From the NCBI GenBank assembly GCA_937920635.1, contig CAKZUE010000043.1, forward strand, positions 1 to 50,601: a DNA stretch of 50,601 nt, given 5' to 3'. The stretch's first letter is position 1; the number at the start of each line of letters is the position of its first letter. The notes beneath the pieces are model-generated. The model saw only the letters and a list, made by a program, of their open reading frames with translations. It was not told the DNA's origin and searched no databases. Positions 1 to 7,314 of this stretch are shown here, one piece after another. This stretch comes from an uncultured Bryobacteraceae bacterium (GTDB lineage: Bacteria > Acidobacteriota > Terriglobia > Bryobacterales > Bryobacteraceae). The position numbers and the translations under genes are program-made.

Positions 1-419
1 AATCTCCGGCAGCCCTGGATCGATTTGATTCACCCGAACACCGGCTCCACGCTGGCCTGCCGTTGCAGGTATTGCCGCAGCCCCTCCTCCGTGGCCAGCC
101 GCTGCCAGCAGCGGCTCCGGCAGTTCCTCCCCGCGCCGCCCCGTCCCGTCGCAGCTGTCTTCTTCCTCGTCCGCCCGCTCCAGCCCCCTGAGACCACTCT
201 CCGATGCTTGCCCGCGTTGGCCTCGATCTTCGTCCCATCGATGGCCACTTGCCCCACCTTCCCCCATCCCGCCTTCCAGCACAACGCCAGCACCTCCGCA
301 AACAGCTTCGCCGGCGCCTTCAGATGCTCCCGCCGGAACGCCGCGCCGGAATCTCTTTTTTGGCCTTTCGATGCTTTCCATCCTCTCCCCGTCGCCCCAA
401 AATCCGCCCCGCGCGCCAA
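1..419 (-). pseudogene. IS1182-type transposase remnant
   Basis: On the minus strand a frame of about 129 codons carries two hallmarks of IS1182/IS5-superfamily transposases: AIDGTKIEANA near the middle and QASVEPVFG at its end. In intact transposases of this family these motifs lie a couple of hundred residues apart; here only about 60 unrelated-looking residues separate them, so the catalytic core has been deleted. Directly after VEPVFG there is an in-frame TGA, and the same frame goes on with IKSIQGCRR toward the window edge, which matches the usual family continuation (VFGQIK...). The N-terminal part is also missing. This is therefore a non-functional fossil with an internal deletion and a premature stop. 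It may continue to the left of the window. No terminal inverted repeats could be identified. Confidence 0.72.
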
Positions 420-458
420 TCGATTTCCGGCAGACTCCCCGTCCTGCCCTCGAAGTCT

Positions 459-1493
459 TCAATACCCCTCCGGCACGATCCGGAAAACGCCCCTCCACCG
501 CCCGCCGGGGTCAATCCAGGGCATCTCGCCGTACCAGCCGGCATGCGTGGCGTTGAACGCATTGGTGATCGCCGTCATCGGCTCGAAGCAGATGAACCCC
601 CGCCCCGCCGGCGCATACACCACCGCCACCCCGTAGGCCGCGCCATACTCCACCGTGATGCTCTGCCTCTTGCCCTGCACACGGAACCGCGCCCAGCCGT
701 CCGCGTCCCGCTCCAGCTCATCCATGACGTCATCCAGAACCACGCCCTTCAGGCTCAGCTTCCTCGGATACGGCAGCGGCGCGGTCTCCCCCGTCGGGAT
801 CAGTTTCTCGTTCAGCACGTGCCTGCGGCGCGCCGCCAGCGTCACCGTCCACTCGTCGCGTGGCGCGTCACTGATCAGGAAATACGGGTGGAACCCCAGC
901 GACACCGGCATCGGCTCGCCACTGAGGTTCTCGATCACGGTTTCCACCTCCAGCCGCCCCTCGCTGAGCCGGTAGGTCATCTCCACCGTGTGCGCGAACG
1001 GGAACTGCGCCATCAGCTCCGGCCGCCTCCAGAACTCAAGCCGCGAGGTCACGAACGCCCCTCTCGCGTCCGTGCCGTGGCGCGCCACCTTCCAGAGATC
1101 CGAGTAGGTCACCAGCCCGTGGATCGGCGTGCGGTTCGGCCCGGGGCGTACATTGCCCAGCTCCTCGTTCAACAGGTACTTCCGTCCGCGGACCCAGTAG
1201 GCCATGCCGTCGATGCGGTTGGCCCACGGCCACAGGAACGGATTGCCGAGATGCGCCGGCCGGGCTCTGAACTCGGCCAGCGTCCGGTAGGGCGACCAGA
1301 ACACGGGCTGCCCGCGCACCGTCATCTCATACGAGTTGTTGCCGAGCCCCGGAACGACCTTCACCACGGTCGCAGTCGCTGCGTCCCGCAGCACGGCCAC
1401 CTCGAAGCCGTCCGCCGTCTCCATCCGGGCCTCATAACGCTGCGCCGCGCCGGTCATCGCCGCAAGGGTCAAAAGCAGAACTGCTCGCATCAC
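459..1493 (-). CDS. Secreted aldose 1-epimerase (mutarotase) family protein
   Basis: The 344-residue product starts with a short hydrophobic leader (MMRAVLLLTLAAMTGAAQ), consistent with Sec export. The body matches the galactose-mutarotase fold. An early NPFLWPWANRI segment resembles the substrate-binding arginine region, IHG and GFHPYF carry the expected catalytic histidines, and CFEPMT carries the likely catalytic glutamate. The family interconverts alpha and beta anomers of aldoses; an exported copy would act on sugars in the periplasm. The length is normal for the family. It lies just downstream of the metal-handling genes on the same strand (10 bases from the Cys-cluster gene), but no functional link is evident. 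The exact sugar substrate cannot be read from the sequence. Confidence 0.85.
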   Translation of the reverse strand: MMRAVLLLTLAAMTGAAQRYEARMETADGFEVAVLRDAATATVVKVVPGLGNNSYEMTVRGQPVFWSPYRTLAEFRARPAHLGNPFLWPWANRIDGMAYWVRGRKYLLNEELGNVRPGPNRTPIHGLVTYSDLWKVARHGTDARGAFVTSRLEFWRRPELMAQFPFAHTVEMTYRLSEGRLEVETVIENLSGEPMPVSLGFHPYFLISDAPRDEWTVTLAARRRHVLNEKLIPTGETAPLPYPRKLSLKGVVLDDVMDELERDADGWARFRVQGKRQSITVEYGAAYGVAVVYAPAGRGFICFEPMTAITNAFNATHAGWYGEMPWIDPGGRWRGVFRIVPEGY

Positions 1494-1503
1494 ACCCGGC
1501 AGT

Positions 1504-1929
1504 CTACTTCAGTTGCATCTCCCCCAGCGCCGGGTCGCGCAGATCCACCCGCATCTCCTCCTGGCAGCACTGGCACCGCCCCGGCGACCAGGCGCGGATC
1601 GAACAGACATCGCACCAGTAGGTCACCACCAGGCGTTTTCCGTTGCGCCACACGAAGAGCGCGCGCTCATGGATCGGGTCCACCACAAAGCGGGAAGGCG
1701 CGCGGAACCGCCCCACGGCTTCGAAGTCCTCGTCCTTCAGCCGCGCGTCACGCAACACCGCCGTGGAAGGCGCGTCGGCTTCCAGCTCCACCACGCGCCC
1801 TTCTCTCGTGAGGATCGCCGGAGGCTGCGCACCGTCCTGGCGCAGCCGCCCGCGCACGCTCTGCTTGTCTTCGGCCCGCAACAGAAAGGCCGCCGCCGGC
1901 AGCAGAATCCAGTGTCTGCGCGAGATCAT
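1504..1929 (-). CDS. Small secreted Cys-cluster protein coupled to the P-type ATPase
   Basis: The 141-residue product begins MISRRHWILLPAAAFLLRAEDK, a typical short signal peptide, which is why this start is preferred to one 32 codons upstream that would run deep into the ATPase gene. The ATG overlaps the ATPase stop codon as ATGA, implying translational coupling. The C-terminal third contains five cysteines in the pattern CxxC-x9-CxCC (WCDVC ... RCQCC), which looks like a metal-binding or zinc-ribbon-like site. The rest appears to be a small beta-rich domain with no family I recognise. By position it may be an extracytoplasmic metal-binding partner of the ATPase. This role is inference; no enzymatic motif is visible. 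Confidence 0.7.
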   Translation of the reverse strand: MISRRHWILLPAAAFLLRAEDKQSVRGRLRQDGAQPPAILTREGRVVELEADAPSTAVLRDARLKDEDFEAVGRFRAPSRFVVDPIHERALFVWRNGKRLVVTYWCDVCSIRAWSPGRCQCCQEEMRVDLRDPALGEMQLK

Positions 1930-3974
1930 GTCCGTTTGCTTGGATGAGCCGTGGCACGCAGGAGTCGCAAACCGTTGAGCGTAACGATCAGCGTGGCGCC
2001 CGTGTCCGCCGCCACGGCCATCCACAGCGTCGCTTTGCCCGTGGCCGCCGCGGCCAGAAAGACGAGCTTCAGCCCCAGCGCAATGGCGATATTTTGCCGG
2101 ATCACCCGCAGCGCCCGCCGCGCATGCGCCACCAGAAAGGCCACCTTCTCCAGCGCCGCGCCCGTGACAATCACGTCGGCGCTCTCCTGCGCCGCTTCCG
2201 AAGACGGCGACGCGACGCTGATGCCTACTGCCGCGCGCTTCAACGCTTCCGCGTCCGCCACGCAGTCGCCCAGCATCGCCGCCGCACCTGTTTCCCGCTG
2301 AAGCCGCTCGATCTCTTGCGCCTTTTCCTCAGCCGAAAGCTCCGCCTGAAACTCCGTGATTCCCGCCGCCTCAGTGGCCGCCTGCGCCGCCGGCGCCGGA
2401 TCGGAGGCCAGCAGAACCACCCGCTCCACGCCCAGCTCTCTCAGCGTCTCCACATGACGCCGCGCCGCCTCCAGCGGCGCGTCACACCACGCCTCCAGCA
2501 CGCCGCTCCCCTGCCGGCTCGCTACGGTGCAGCCCTCTGCGGCGAGCGAGCCGATCTTCTCCGCTAGAGGGCGCGTCACTCCGCCCGCCGCCGCCCACTT
2601 CGGCGTCAATGGAATCCCGCCGCCCTGTCCCGCGCGCCACTGCTGCCATCGCCTCAACTCCCTTTCGTGCTCTTCGCTGAGAGATTCGGCGCGCGCCAGC
2701 CGCGGCTCGCCCTGCGTCAGGATGCCCGCTCGGTCCATGGCCAGCGCCTTCAATCGCCCCGCCGCCTCCAGAAACGCGCCGCCCTTCACGAGCACCCCCT
2801 GCCGCGCCGCGCTCGCCAACGCCGCCATCACCGTCACCGGCGTCGAAATCACAAACGCGCACGGGCAGGCGATCAGCAGCACCACCATCCCGTGGTACAG
2901 CCACTCGCTCCAGCCGCCAGCCCCGACGAGCGGAGGGATCACCGCCACCGCCGCCGCCAGCAGCAGCACTGCCGGCGTGTAGCGACGCGCAAACCGCTCC
3001 ACCAGCCGCTCGCTCTCCGACTTCCGGCTGCCCGATTCCTCCATCATCCGCAGCATCCGTTGCAGCCGCGTGTCGCGCGCCGCGCGCCTCACCTCCACCA
3101 GCAGCATGCCGCTCTGGTTCAGCGTGCCGGCGAACACTTCATCGCCCGCCCGCTTCTCCACGGCCACGGACTCCCCCGTCAGCGGCGACTGATCCACCAA
3201 CGATTCCCCTTCAAGCACCACGCCGTCGCAGGGGACGCGTTCGCCCGCCTTGACCCGCACGCGAGCACCCGGCCTCAGCGTCTCCGCTTCCACCCGGTGC
3301 TCGTGATCCCCATGCACCAGCCACGCCTGCGCGGGCATCAGCTCCAGCAGCCGCGCCACGCTCCGCCTCGCCCTCTCCAGGCTCATCGCCTCCAGCCGCC
3401 CCGCCAGTCCGTACAGAAACGCCAGCGTCGCGCCCTCCGCCCATTCCCCGAGCACCGCCGCGCCCGCCAGCGACAGTGCAACCAGCAGGTTCATGTCCGC
3501 TCGCGCGGCACGCAACGCCGCCCACGCCTTCCGCCAGAACAGGCTTGCCCCGGCGACGACTGACGCGAGATAACACGCCAGCGCCGCCGTTGGCATCGCA
3601 TGATGCCGTGCCGCCCCCGTGTGTCCATGCGCCAGCAGGGTCTCCACTACTGACCCGCCATGCCAGAGCTGCACTGCCATCCCCCCTGCCAGCAAAGCTC
3701 CACTCAGCCAAAGCGCAGGCCGCTGCCAGCTCCCTGCGCGCCCGGTTGCCGGACGCGCCGCCCAATTCTCACAGCACATTCCCGTGCTTGCCACCGCCGT
3801 CCGGATCGCCTCTTCCGTGGTCAGCTCCGGCGAGTACTCCACCTCCATCAGACCCCGTGCCACGTCGAAACGCAGATTTCTCACCCCCCTCACACGGCTC
3901 ACCTGCGAGCGCAGCAGAGACACCTCCTCCCCACAATCCATGCCCTGCACGCGAAGCCGGGCCTGTTTGTACAT
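1926..3974 (-). CDS. P1B-type heavy-metal ATPase with degenerate catalytic motifs
   Basis: This 682-residue protein has the full layout of a heavy-metal P-type ATPase: an N-terminal HMA domain (residues 5-65, with GMDCGEE, so only one of the usual two Cys), the first membrane helices, an actuator domain with TGES (266-269), and the metal-site helix with CPC (370-372). The cytoplasmic ATP-hydrolysing part is unusual. The phosphorylation motif DKTGTLT reads DRAGILT (414-420). The SxHP motif reads TRP (467-469). TGD reads ASD (523-525), and GDGxND reads GDCVAD (569-574). The aspartates are all kept while neighbouring invariant residues are changed, and the nucleotide-binding domain is short. The reading frame is open throughout. 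A good Shine-Dalgarno (GAGGAGT) precedes the ATG. Either it is a weak or altered pump, or a non-pumping metal sensor/transporter. Membrane location is clear; the metal is not, although CPC pumps usually carry Cu, Zn or Cd. Confidence 0.88.
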   Translation of the reverse strand: MYKQARLRVQGMDCGEEVSLLRSQVSRVRGVRNLRFDVARGLMEVEYSPELTTEEAIRTAVASTGMCCENWAARPATGRAGSWQRPALWLSGALLAGGMAVQLWHGGSVVETLLAHGHTGAARHHAMPTAALACYLASVVAGASLFWRKAWAALRAARADMNLLVALSLAGAAVLGEWAEGATLAFLYGLAGRLEAMSLERARRSVARLLELMPAQAWLVHGDHEHRVEAETLRPGARVRVKAGERVPCDGVVLEGESLVDQSPLTGESVAVEKRAGDEVFAGTLNQSGMLLVEVRRAARDTRLQRMLRMMEESGSRKSESERLVERFARRYTPAVLLLAAAVAVIPPLVGAGGWSEWLYHGMVVLLIACPCAFVISTPVTVMAALASAARQGVLVKGGAFLEAAGRLKALAMDRAGILTQGEPRLARAESLSEEHERELRRWQQWRAGQGGGIPLTPKWAAAGGVTRPLAEKIGSLAAEGCTVASRQGSGVLEAWCDAPLEAARRHVETLRELGVERVVLLASDPAPAAQAATEAAGITEFQAELSAEEKAQEIERLQRETGAAAMLGDCVADAEALKRAAVGISVASPSSEAAQESADVIVTGAALEKVAFLVAHARRALRVIRQNIAIALGLKLVFLAAAATGKATLWMAVAADTGATLIVTLNGLRLLRATAHPSKRT

Positions 3975-3993
3975 GATAATTACTCCTCAATAA

Positions 3994-4005
3994 GATGCTA
4001 GCATC
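3994..4005. promoter_or_regulatory. 12-base perfect palindrome in divergent metal-gene promoter region
   Basis: The 64 bases between the ATPase start (3974) and the His-rich protein start (4039) contain the perfect palindrome GATGCTAGCATC. It sits about 20 bases upstream of the ATPase start codon and 33 bases upstream of the His-rich gene, where a repressor could control both genes. A metal-responsive regulator of the ArsR or MerR kind would be expected, but no regulator gene is present in the window and the palindrome is short, so the assignment is tentative. Confidence 0.35.
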
Positions 4006-4038
4006 GATCCCGCATTTGGTGTATCAGGGAAGTTAGCT

Positions 4039-4404
4039 ATGACTCAGCATCGGATCCACCCCAATCACGAGCATATCCACGGGGAAGGATGCGGTCACTC
4101 CGCAATCCGCCACGGGGATCACATCGACTACCTCCATGATGGCTGTCTTCACACCATGCACGGCGATCACGCCGACGAATGCCAGATCGAGATCAGCGAG
4201 CGCAATCCAACTGTCTGCACGCCGGAACACTTGTGCGGCGGCCATCCAGCCGGCCATGTGCATGGCCCCGGCTGCGGTCACGAAGCAATGCCCCATGGGG
4301 ATCACACCGATTACCTCGTGAACGGCCACCTGCATCATTCGCACGAAGGCCATTGCGACGACCATGGCCCTGTAGAGGTACTGTTTGTGGCAACCCGCAG
4401 TTGA
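4039..4404 (+). CDS. Histidine-rich tandem-repeat metal-binding protein
   Basis: The 121-residue protein contains 25 histidines. It has two imperfect copies of a roughly 33-residue unit at residues 15-47 and 76-109, each reading approximately G-x-GCGH-x4-HGDHxDYL-x2-GxLH-x2-H. Between them is a Cys-containing linker with C60 and C66. There is no signal peptide, so it is probably cytoplasmic. Proteins with this HGDHxDYLxxGHLH pattern occur in many bacteria next to zinc or cadmium ATPases. A role in buffering or delivering Zn or a similar metal is inferred from composition and from the divergently transcribed ATPase at 3974. It starts at an ATG with a weak GGGAAG upstream. Confidence 0.82.
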   Translation: MTQHRIHPNHEHIHGEGCGHSAIRHGDHIDYLHDGCLHTMHGDHADECQIEISERNPTVCTPEHLCGGHPAGHVHGPGCGHEAMPHGDHTDYLVNGHLHHSHEGHCDDHGPVEVLFVATRS

Positions 4405-4416
4405 CAGTCGCAGGAA

Positions 4417-4989
4417 ATGTCCAGCGACTGGCAGCCGCCGCGCACGCCGTTGTTTGGAATCTCGCTGATCCCGCCGGCAACCGCCCCGGCGATTGCCAAC
4501 GCCCCGGCTGCTGCCGCCGCCGGGCGGAGCGAGGCAGCGGTGGAAGACATCTCCTCCACGACGCCGGCGCAACATGAGTCCCGCGCGGAATCAGCCGGCT
4601 GGATCGTAGCAGCCGTTTCGGCTGCCGTGCCCGTGGCCATTGCCGCCGCCGCTGAAACGGACGCCAGCCTTTGGCCGGAGAAATGGCTGCACCCCTCTGA
4701 AAGGCGCACGCTCGCCCGTTGGCCGCCCTCCGTACGCCGCCAGGCGCTGGCGCTGCTGACCGCCGCGCGCCGGGCGCTGGTTGAGGCCCTGGCATTGCCC
4801 GAGCCCGCCGCAGCATCGGTCGATCTGTCGCCGCTGCTGGATGGCGTTCAATCCCTGCGGATCGGCGGCTGGACCTTGCAGCGCGTGCCCTCGCCTGCCG
4901 GCGTCCATGTCGTCGCCGCCGCGCCAGGATCAGGCTGGAGCTATTCTCTGCTTCCTTTTCCGTCAGGAGCCGTGCGGAGGCGCGACTGA
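4417..4989 (+). CDS. Unassigned protein, possibly a degenerate 4'-phosphopantetheinyl transferase
   Basis: The 190-residue frame has codon usage like its neighbours (strong G/C in third positions) and lies 12 bases after the His-rich gene, so it is probably real. The second half resembles the Sfp-type phosphopantetheinyl transferase layout: an SERRTLARWPPSVRRQA segment, then LTAARRALVEALAL where PPTases have a WTxKEAxxKALGxGL helix, then a GGWTLQRV...GVHVVAAA strand pair. However, the Lys/Glu of WxxKEA appear replaced by Arg (R118, R119), and the GxDxE metal site aligns with an alanine run ending at E80. If the homology is right, the active site has been lost. The N-terminal 60 residues are Ala/Pro-rich and look unstructured. 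The start codon is uncertain, as AGGAA directly abuts the ATG. A 31-codon frame at 4989-5084 overlaps its stop as TGATG but gives no recognisable product. Confidence 0.5.
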   Translation: MSSDWQPPRTPLFGISLIPPATAPAIANAPAAAAAGRSEAAVEDISSTTPAQHESRAESAGWIVAAVSAAVPVAIAAAAETDASLWPEKWLHPSERRTLARWPPSVRRQALALLTAARRALVEALALPEPAAASVDLSPLLDGVQSLRIGGWTLQRVPSPAGVHVVAAAPGSGWSYSLLPFPSGAVRRRD

Positions 4990-5146
4990 TGGCCCTGCTG
5001 GAAATCCCGTTGACTCATTCGCGGCATGCTGCTGCGCTCAGGCGGGCAGTCCTTACGGCCATGCCGGCGCGGCGCCGGGCATAGCCTCGACCCACGCCGC
5101 ATCCCCGCAGACGCAACGTCAGGACCGGAAATTGGAGGGCTCCTCC

Positions 5147-5434
5147 ATGTTCACCTACTTGAGCCTGCTCCGTTTCACCCAGCAGGGTGCCCAGACGATC
5201 GACTCGCTGCTGGAACGATTGCGGATCACCAAGGCAAAGTTGGCCGAGCCGGGAGGAGAGCTGGTTGGCATGTATCTGACGCAAGGCCAGTATGATCTCG
5301 CCGCCATCTCGCGTTGGCCCGACGAGCACAAGGCCATGGGTTTCAATCTGTGGCTGGCAAAGCAGGGCAATGTCCGCTCGGAGACGCTGCGCGCCGACGA
5401 CGAGCAGGAGATAGCCAGGATCCTCGGCCAATAA
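5147..5434 (+). CDS. GYD-domain protein
   Basis: This 95-residue protein matches the small GYD family throughout: MFTYLSLLRFT at the N-terminus, a helix rich in Lys/Arg, a GMYLTQGQYDLA strand corresponding to the family's GxYD signature, and GNVRSETLRADDEQE near the end. The fold is a ferredoxin-like dimeric alpha/beta barrel; the biochemical role of the family is unknown. The start is chosen at 5147 because a strong GGAGGG lies 7 bases upstream; an upstream extension in the same frame has no family similarity. It converges with tyrA, with only 10 bases between the stop codons. Confidence 0.85.
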   Translation: MFTYLSLLRFTQQGAQTIDSLLERLRITKAKLAEPGGELVGMYLTQGQYDLAAISRWPDEHKAMGFNLWLAKQGNVRSETLRADDEQEIARILGQ

Positions 5435-5444
5435 AAGCGGCAGC

Positions 5445-6278
5445 CTACCGCCTCTCGCGCAACCGCCGGGCGAACTCCGCGCCCCGCCGGAACTCTTCCT
5501 CCGGCAAGCCGCGCCCGACGTGTGATTTCAACCCCTGGAGCCGCTCCTCGAACAGTCCGATCGCCCGAACAATTTCGTCCCGGTTTGTTTCGACGATGTC
5601 CCGCCAGATCTCCCACCCGCTTAGCGACAGCCGCGTCATGTCCAGCAGGCCCGGCCCGGCGGCTTCTTCGACGCCCGGCCTGTCCGCCAGCGCGGCTGAA
5701 AGCGCCGTGGAAAGCATCTGCGGCAGGTGCGACGACAGCGCCACCGTGCGGTCGTGCTCCTCCGCGCTCATCACCCGCGGCTCCGCGCCGATGCGCTCGA
5801 TCCACGCGAGGAACTCGCGTGCGGCGGGCGTCTCCAGATCCTGAGTTCTCACGGGCGTCAGCAGGTACGGCCGCCCCCGGAACAGCTCCGCATCGGCCTC
5901 CTCCACGCCCCGCTTCTCCTTGCCCGCCATCGGATGCCCGCCGACAAAGAACGCGCCGCGCAGCCGCGTGCCAGCCTCGCAGATCCTGCGTTTGGTGCTG
6001 CCGGCGTCGGTCACCAGCGCGCCCGCGCGCGCCAGCCCGTCCAGCCGCGGGATCGTCTCCAGAATGGCGCGGATCGGCCCGGCCAGGTAAATCAGATCCG
6101 CGCGCGGCGCCGCGTCTTCCAGGCTTGCGCCTTCGTCGATCGCGCCCCGCCGCAGCGCCTTCTCGATCGTCTGCGGCGAACTGACTCCCACAATGCGGCC
6201 GCGGAATCCGGCGCTCTTCAGAGCCAGGCCGAACGAGCCGCCGATCAGCCCGACGCCGGCAATGACAACCGTTTCCAT
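5445..6278 (-). CDS. tyrA: Prephenate dehydrogenase
   Basis: The 277-residue enzyme oxidatively decarboxylates prephenate to 4-hydroxyphenylpyruvate in tyrosine synthesis. The N-terminal Rossmann motif GVGLIGGSFG (residues 8-17) binds the nicotinamide cofactor. DAGSTK and the GGHPMAGKEKRG segment carry the catalytic histidine typical of TyrA, and a helical dimerisation domain follows (SHLPQM, DMTRLSLSG). There is no fused chorismate mutase or ACT domain; the mutase is encoded separately two genes upstream. It is the last gene of the aromatic operon, 7 bases after the DAHP-synthase homologue. Confidence 0.92.
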   Translation of the reverse strand: METVVIAGVGLIGGSFGLALKSAGFRGRIVGVSSPQTIEKALRRGAIDEGASLEDAAPRADLIYLAGPIRAILETIPRLDGLARAGALVTDAGSTKRRICEAGTRLRGAFFVGGHPMAGKEKRGVEEADAELFRGRPYLLTPVRTQDLETPAAREFLAWIERIGAEPRVMSAEEHDRTVALSSHLPQMLSTALSAALADRPGVEEAAGPGLLDMTRLSLSGWEIWRDIVETNRDEIVRAIGLFEERLQGLKSHVGRGLPEEEFRRGAEFARRLRERR

Positions 6279-6285
6279 GAGGGGC

Positions 6286-7314
6286 TCAGAGGCTCCTTCC
6301 CATCGCCGCCGCCAGCGCCTTCAACTGCTTCACCAGCTCCAGGAACTGCGCCGGTTCAAGCGATTGCGCTCCCTCGGCCAGCACCTTCGAGGGATCCGGA
6401 TGCACGTCCAGCAGCAGTCCGTCGGCGCCCGCCGCCACGGCAGCCGCCGCCAGCGCGGGCGCCAGGTCGCGGCGGCCCGCGGCGCGGCAGGGATCGGCCA
6501 GCACCGGCAGGTGCGAGAGCTTGTGCAGCACCGGGACCGCCGTCACGTCCAGCGTGTTCTTCGTGTAGGACCCGTAGGTCCGCACGCCGCGCTCGCACAG
6601 CATCACGGCCTCGTTTCCACCCTCCAGAATCATGTCGGCCGAAACCAGCAGCTCCTGCACCGTCGCCGCCGCCCCGCGCTTGAGCAGAACCGGCTTGCCC
6701 GCCCGGCCCGCGGCGCGCAACAGCGGGTAGTTCTGCATGTTGCGCGAGCCGATCAGCAGCACGTCGGCGTGCTCTTCGACCACCGGCACATGGTTCGCCT
6801 CCGTCACTTCGCCCGCCAGGAACATCCCGAACGTCTCCGCCGCCCGCCGCATCAGCCGCAGCGCTTCGGCGTCCGGCGCCGTCAGGCTCAGCGGCGAAAG
6901 ATGCGCGCGCAGCCCGCCGGCGCGAAACAGCTTCGCTCCGCCGCGCGCCGCCAGTTCCGCGCAGCGGAACAACTGCTCCTCCCCTTCCACGCTGCCCGGT
7001 CCCGCCATCAGCGCCACGCGGCTCCCGCCGATCTCGGCTTCGCCCGCCCGCGCGCTCCGGAGCCGGATCACCGTCCGTTCCGCCTTCGCCGCGCGCCCGG
7101 CGCGCTGATACGGCGTCATCACGCGGTAGCACTCCATCACGCCCGGCATCACCTTGAATTCGTCCGGATCCACCAGCTCGGACGGTCCCACCGCGCCCAG
7201 CACCGTGTGCACCTCGCCCGTCGAACGGTGCACGTTGAAGTCCAGCCCGATGAGCTTCTCGATCACCGCCTCGATCTGCTCCTCGCGGGCGCCCTTCTCC
7301 ATGATGATGATCAT
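6286..7314 (-). CDS. aroF: Type I-beta DAHP synthase homologue lacking the canonical metal ligands
   Basis: The 342-residue protein has the architecture of type I-beta 3-deoxy-7-phosphoheptulonate synthase: an N-terminal ferredoxin-like regulatory domain (about 1-70) and a TIM barrel. IGSRNMQNYPLL, KPVLLKRG, LCERGVRT and SHLPVLADP are well kept. But the residues that bind the catalytic metal are all altered: AGPCSVE reads AGPGSVE (Cys to Gly107), DPSH reads DPCR (His to Arg277), EVHP reads DVHP (Glu to Asp303) and LSDG reads LAEG (Asp to Glu314). The substrate motif KPRTSP reads RAHLSP (136-141). The frame is intact and sits inside the operon, with its ATG overlapping the chorismate mutase stop. 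It may be catalytically dead and act as a regulatory or scaffold partner of AroQ, or catalyse a changed reaction. Confidence 0.82.
   Translation of the reverse strand: MIIIMEKGAREEQIEAVIEKLIGLDFNVHRSTGEVHTVLGAVGPSELVDPDEFKVMPGVMECYRVMTPYQRAGRAAKAERTVIRLRSARAGEAEIGGSRVALMAGPGSVEGEEQLFRCAELAARGGAKLFRAGGLRAHLSPLSLTAPDAEALRLMRRAAETFGMFLAGEVTEANHVPVVEEHADVLLIGSRNMQNYPLLRAAGRAGKPVLLKRGAAATVQELLVSADMILEGGNEAVMLCERGVRTYGSYTKNTLDVTAVPVLHKLSHLPVLADPCRAAGRRDLAPALAAAAVAAGADGLLLDVHPDPSKVLAEGAQSLEPAQFLELVKQLKALAAAMGRSL

Noticed and set aside
204-1811. 535-codon plus-strand frame opposite the epimerase and Cys-cluster genes
   Set aside because: Arg/His/Pro-rich product with no motifs; typical shadow of GC-rich minus-strand genes.
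4989-5084. 31-codon frame overlapping the preceding stop as TGATG
   Set aside because: Too short, no similarity, and no conserved context visible; kept only as a note.
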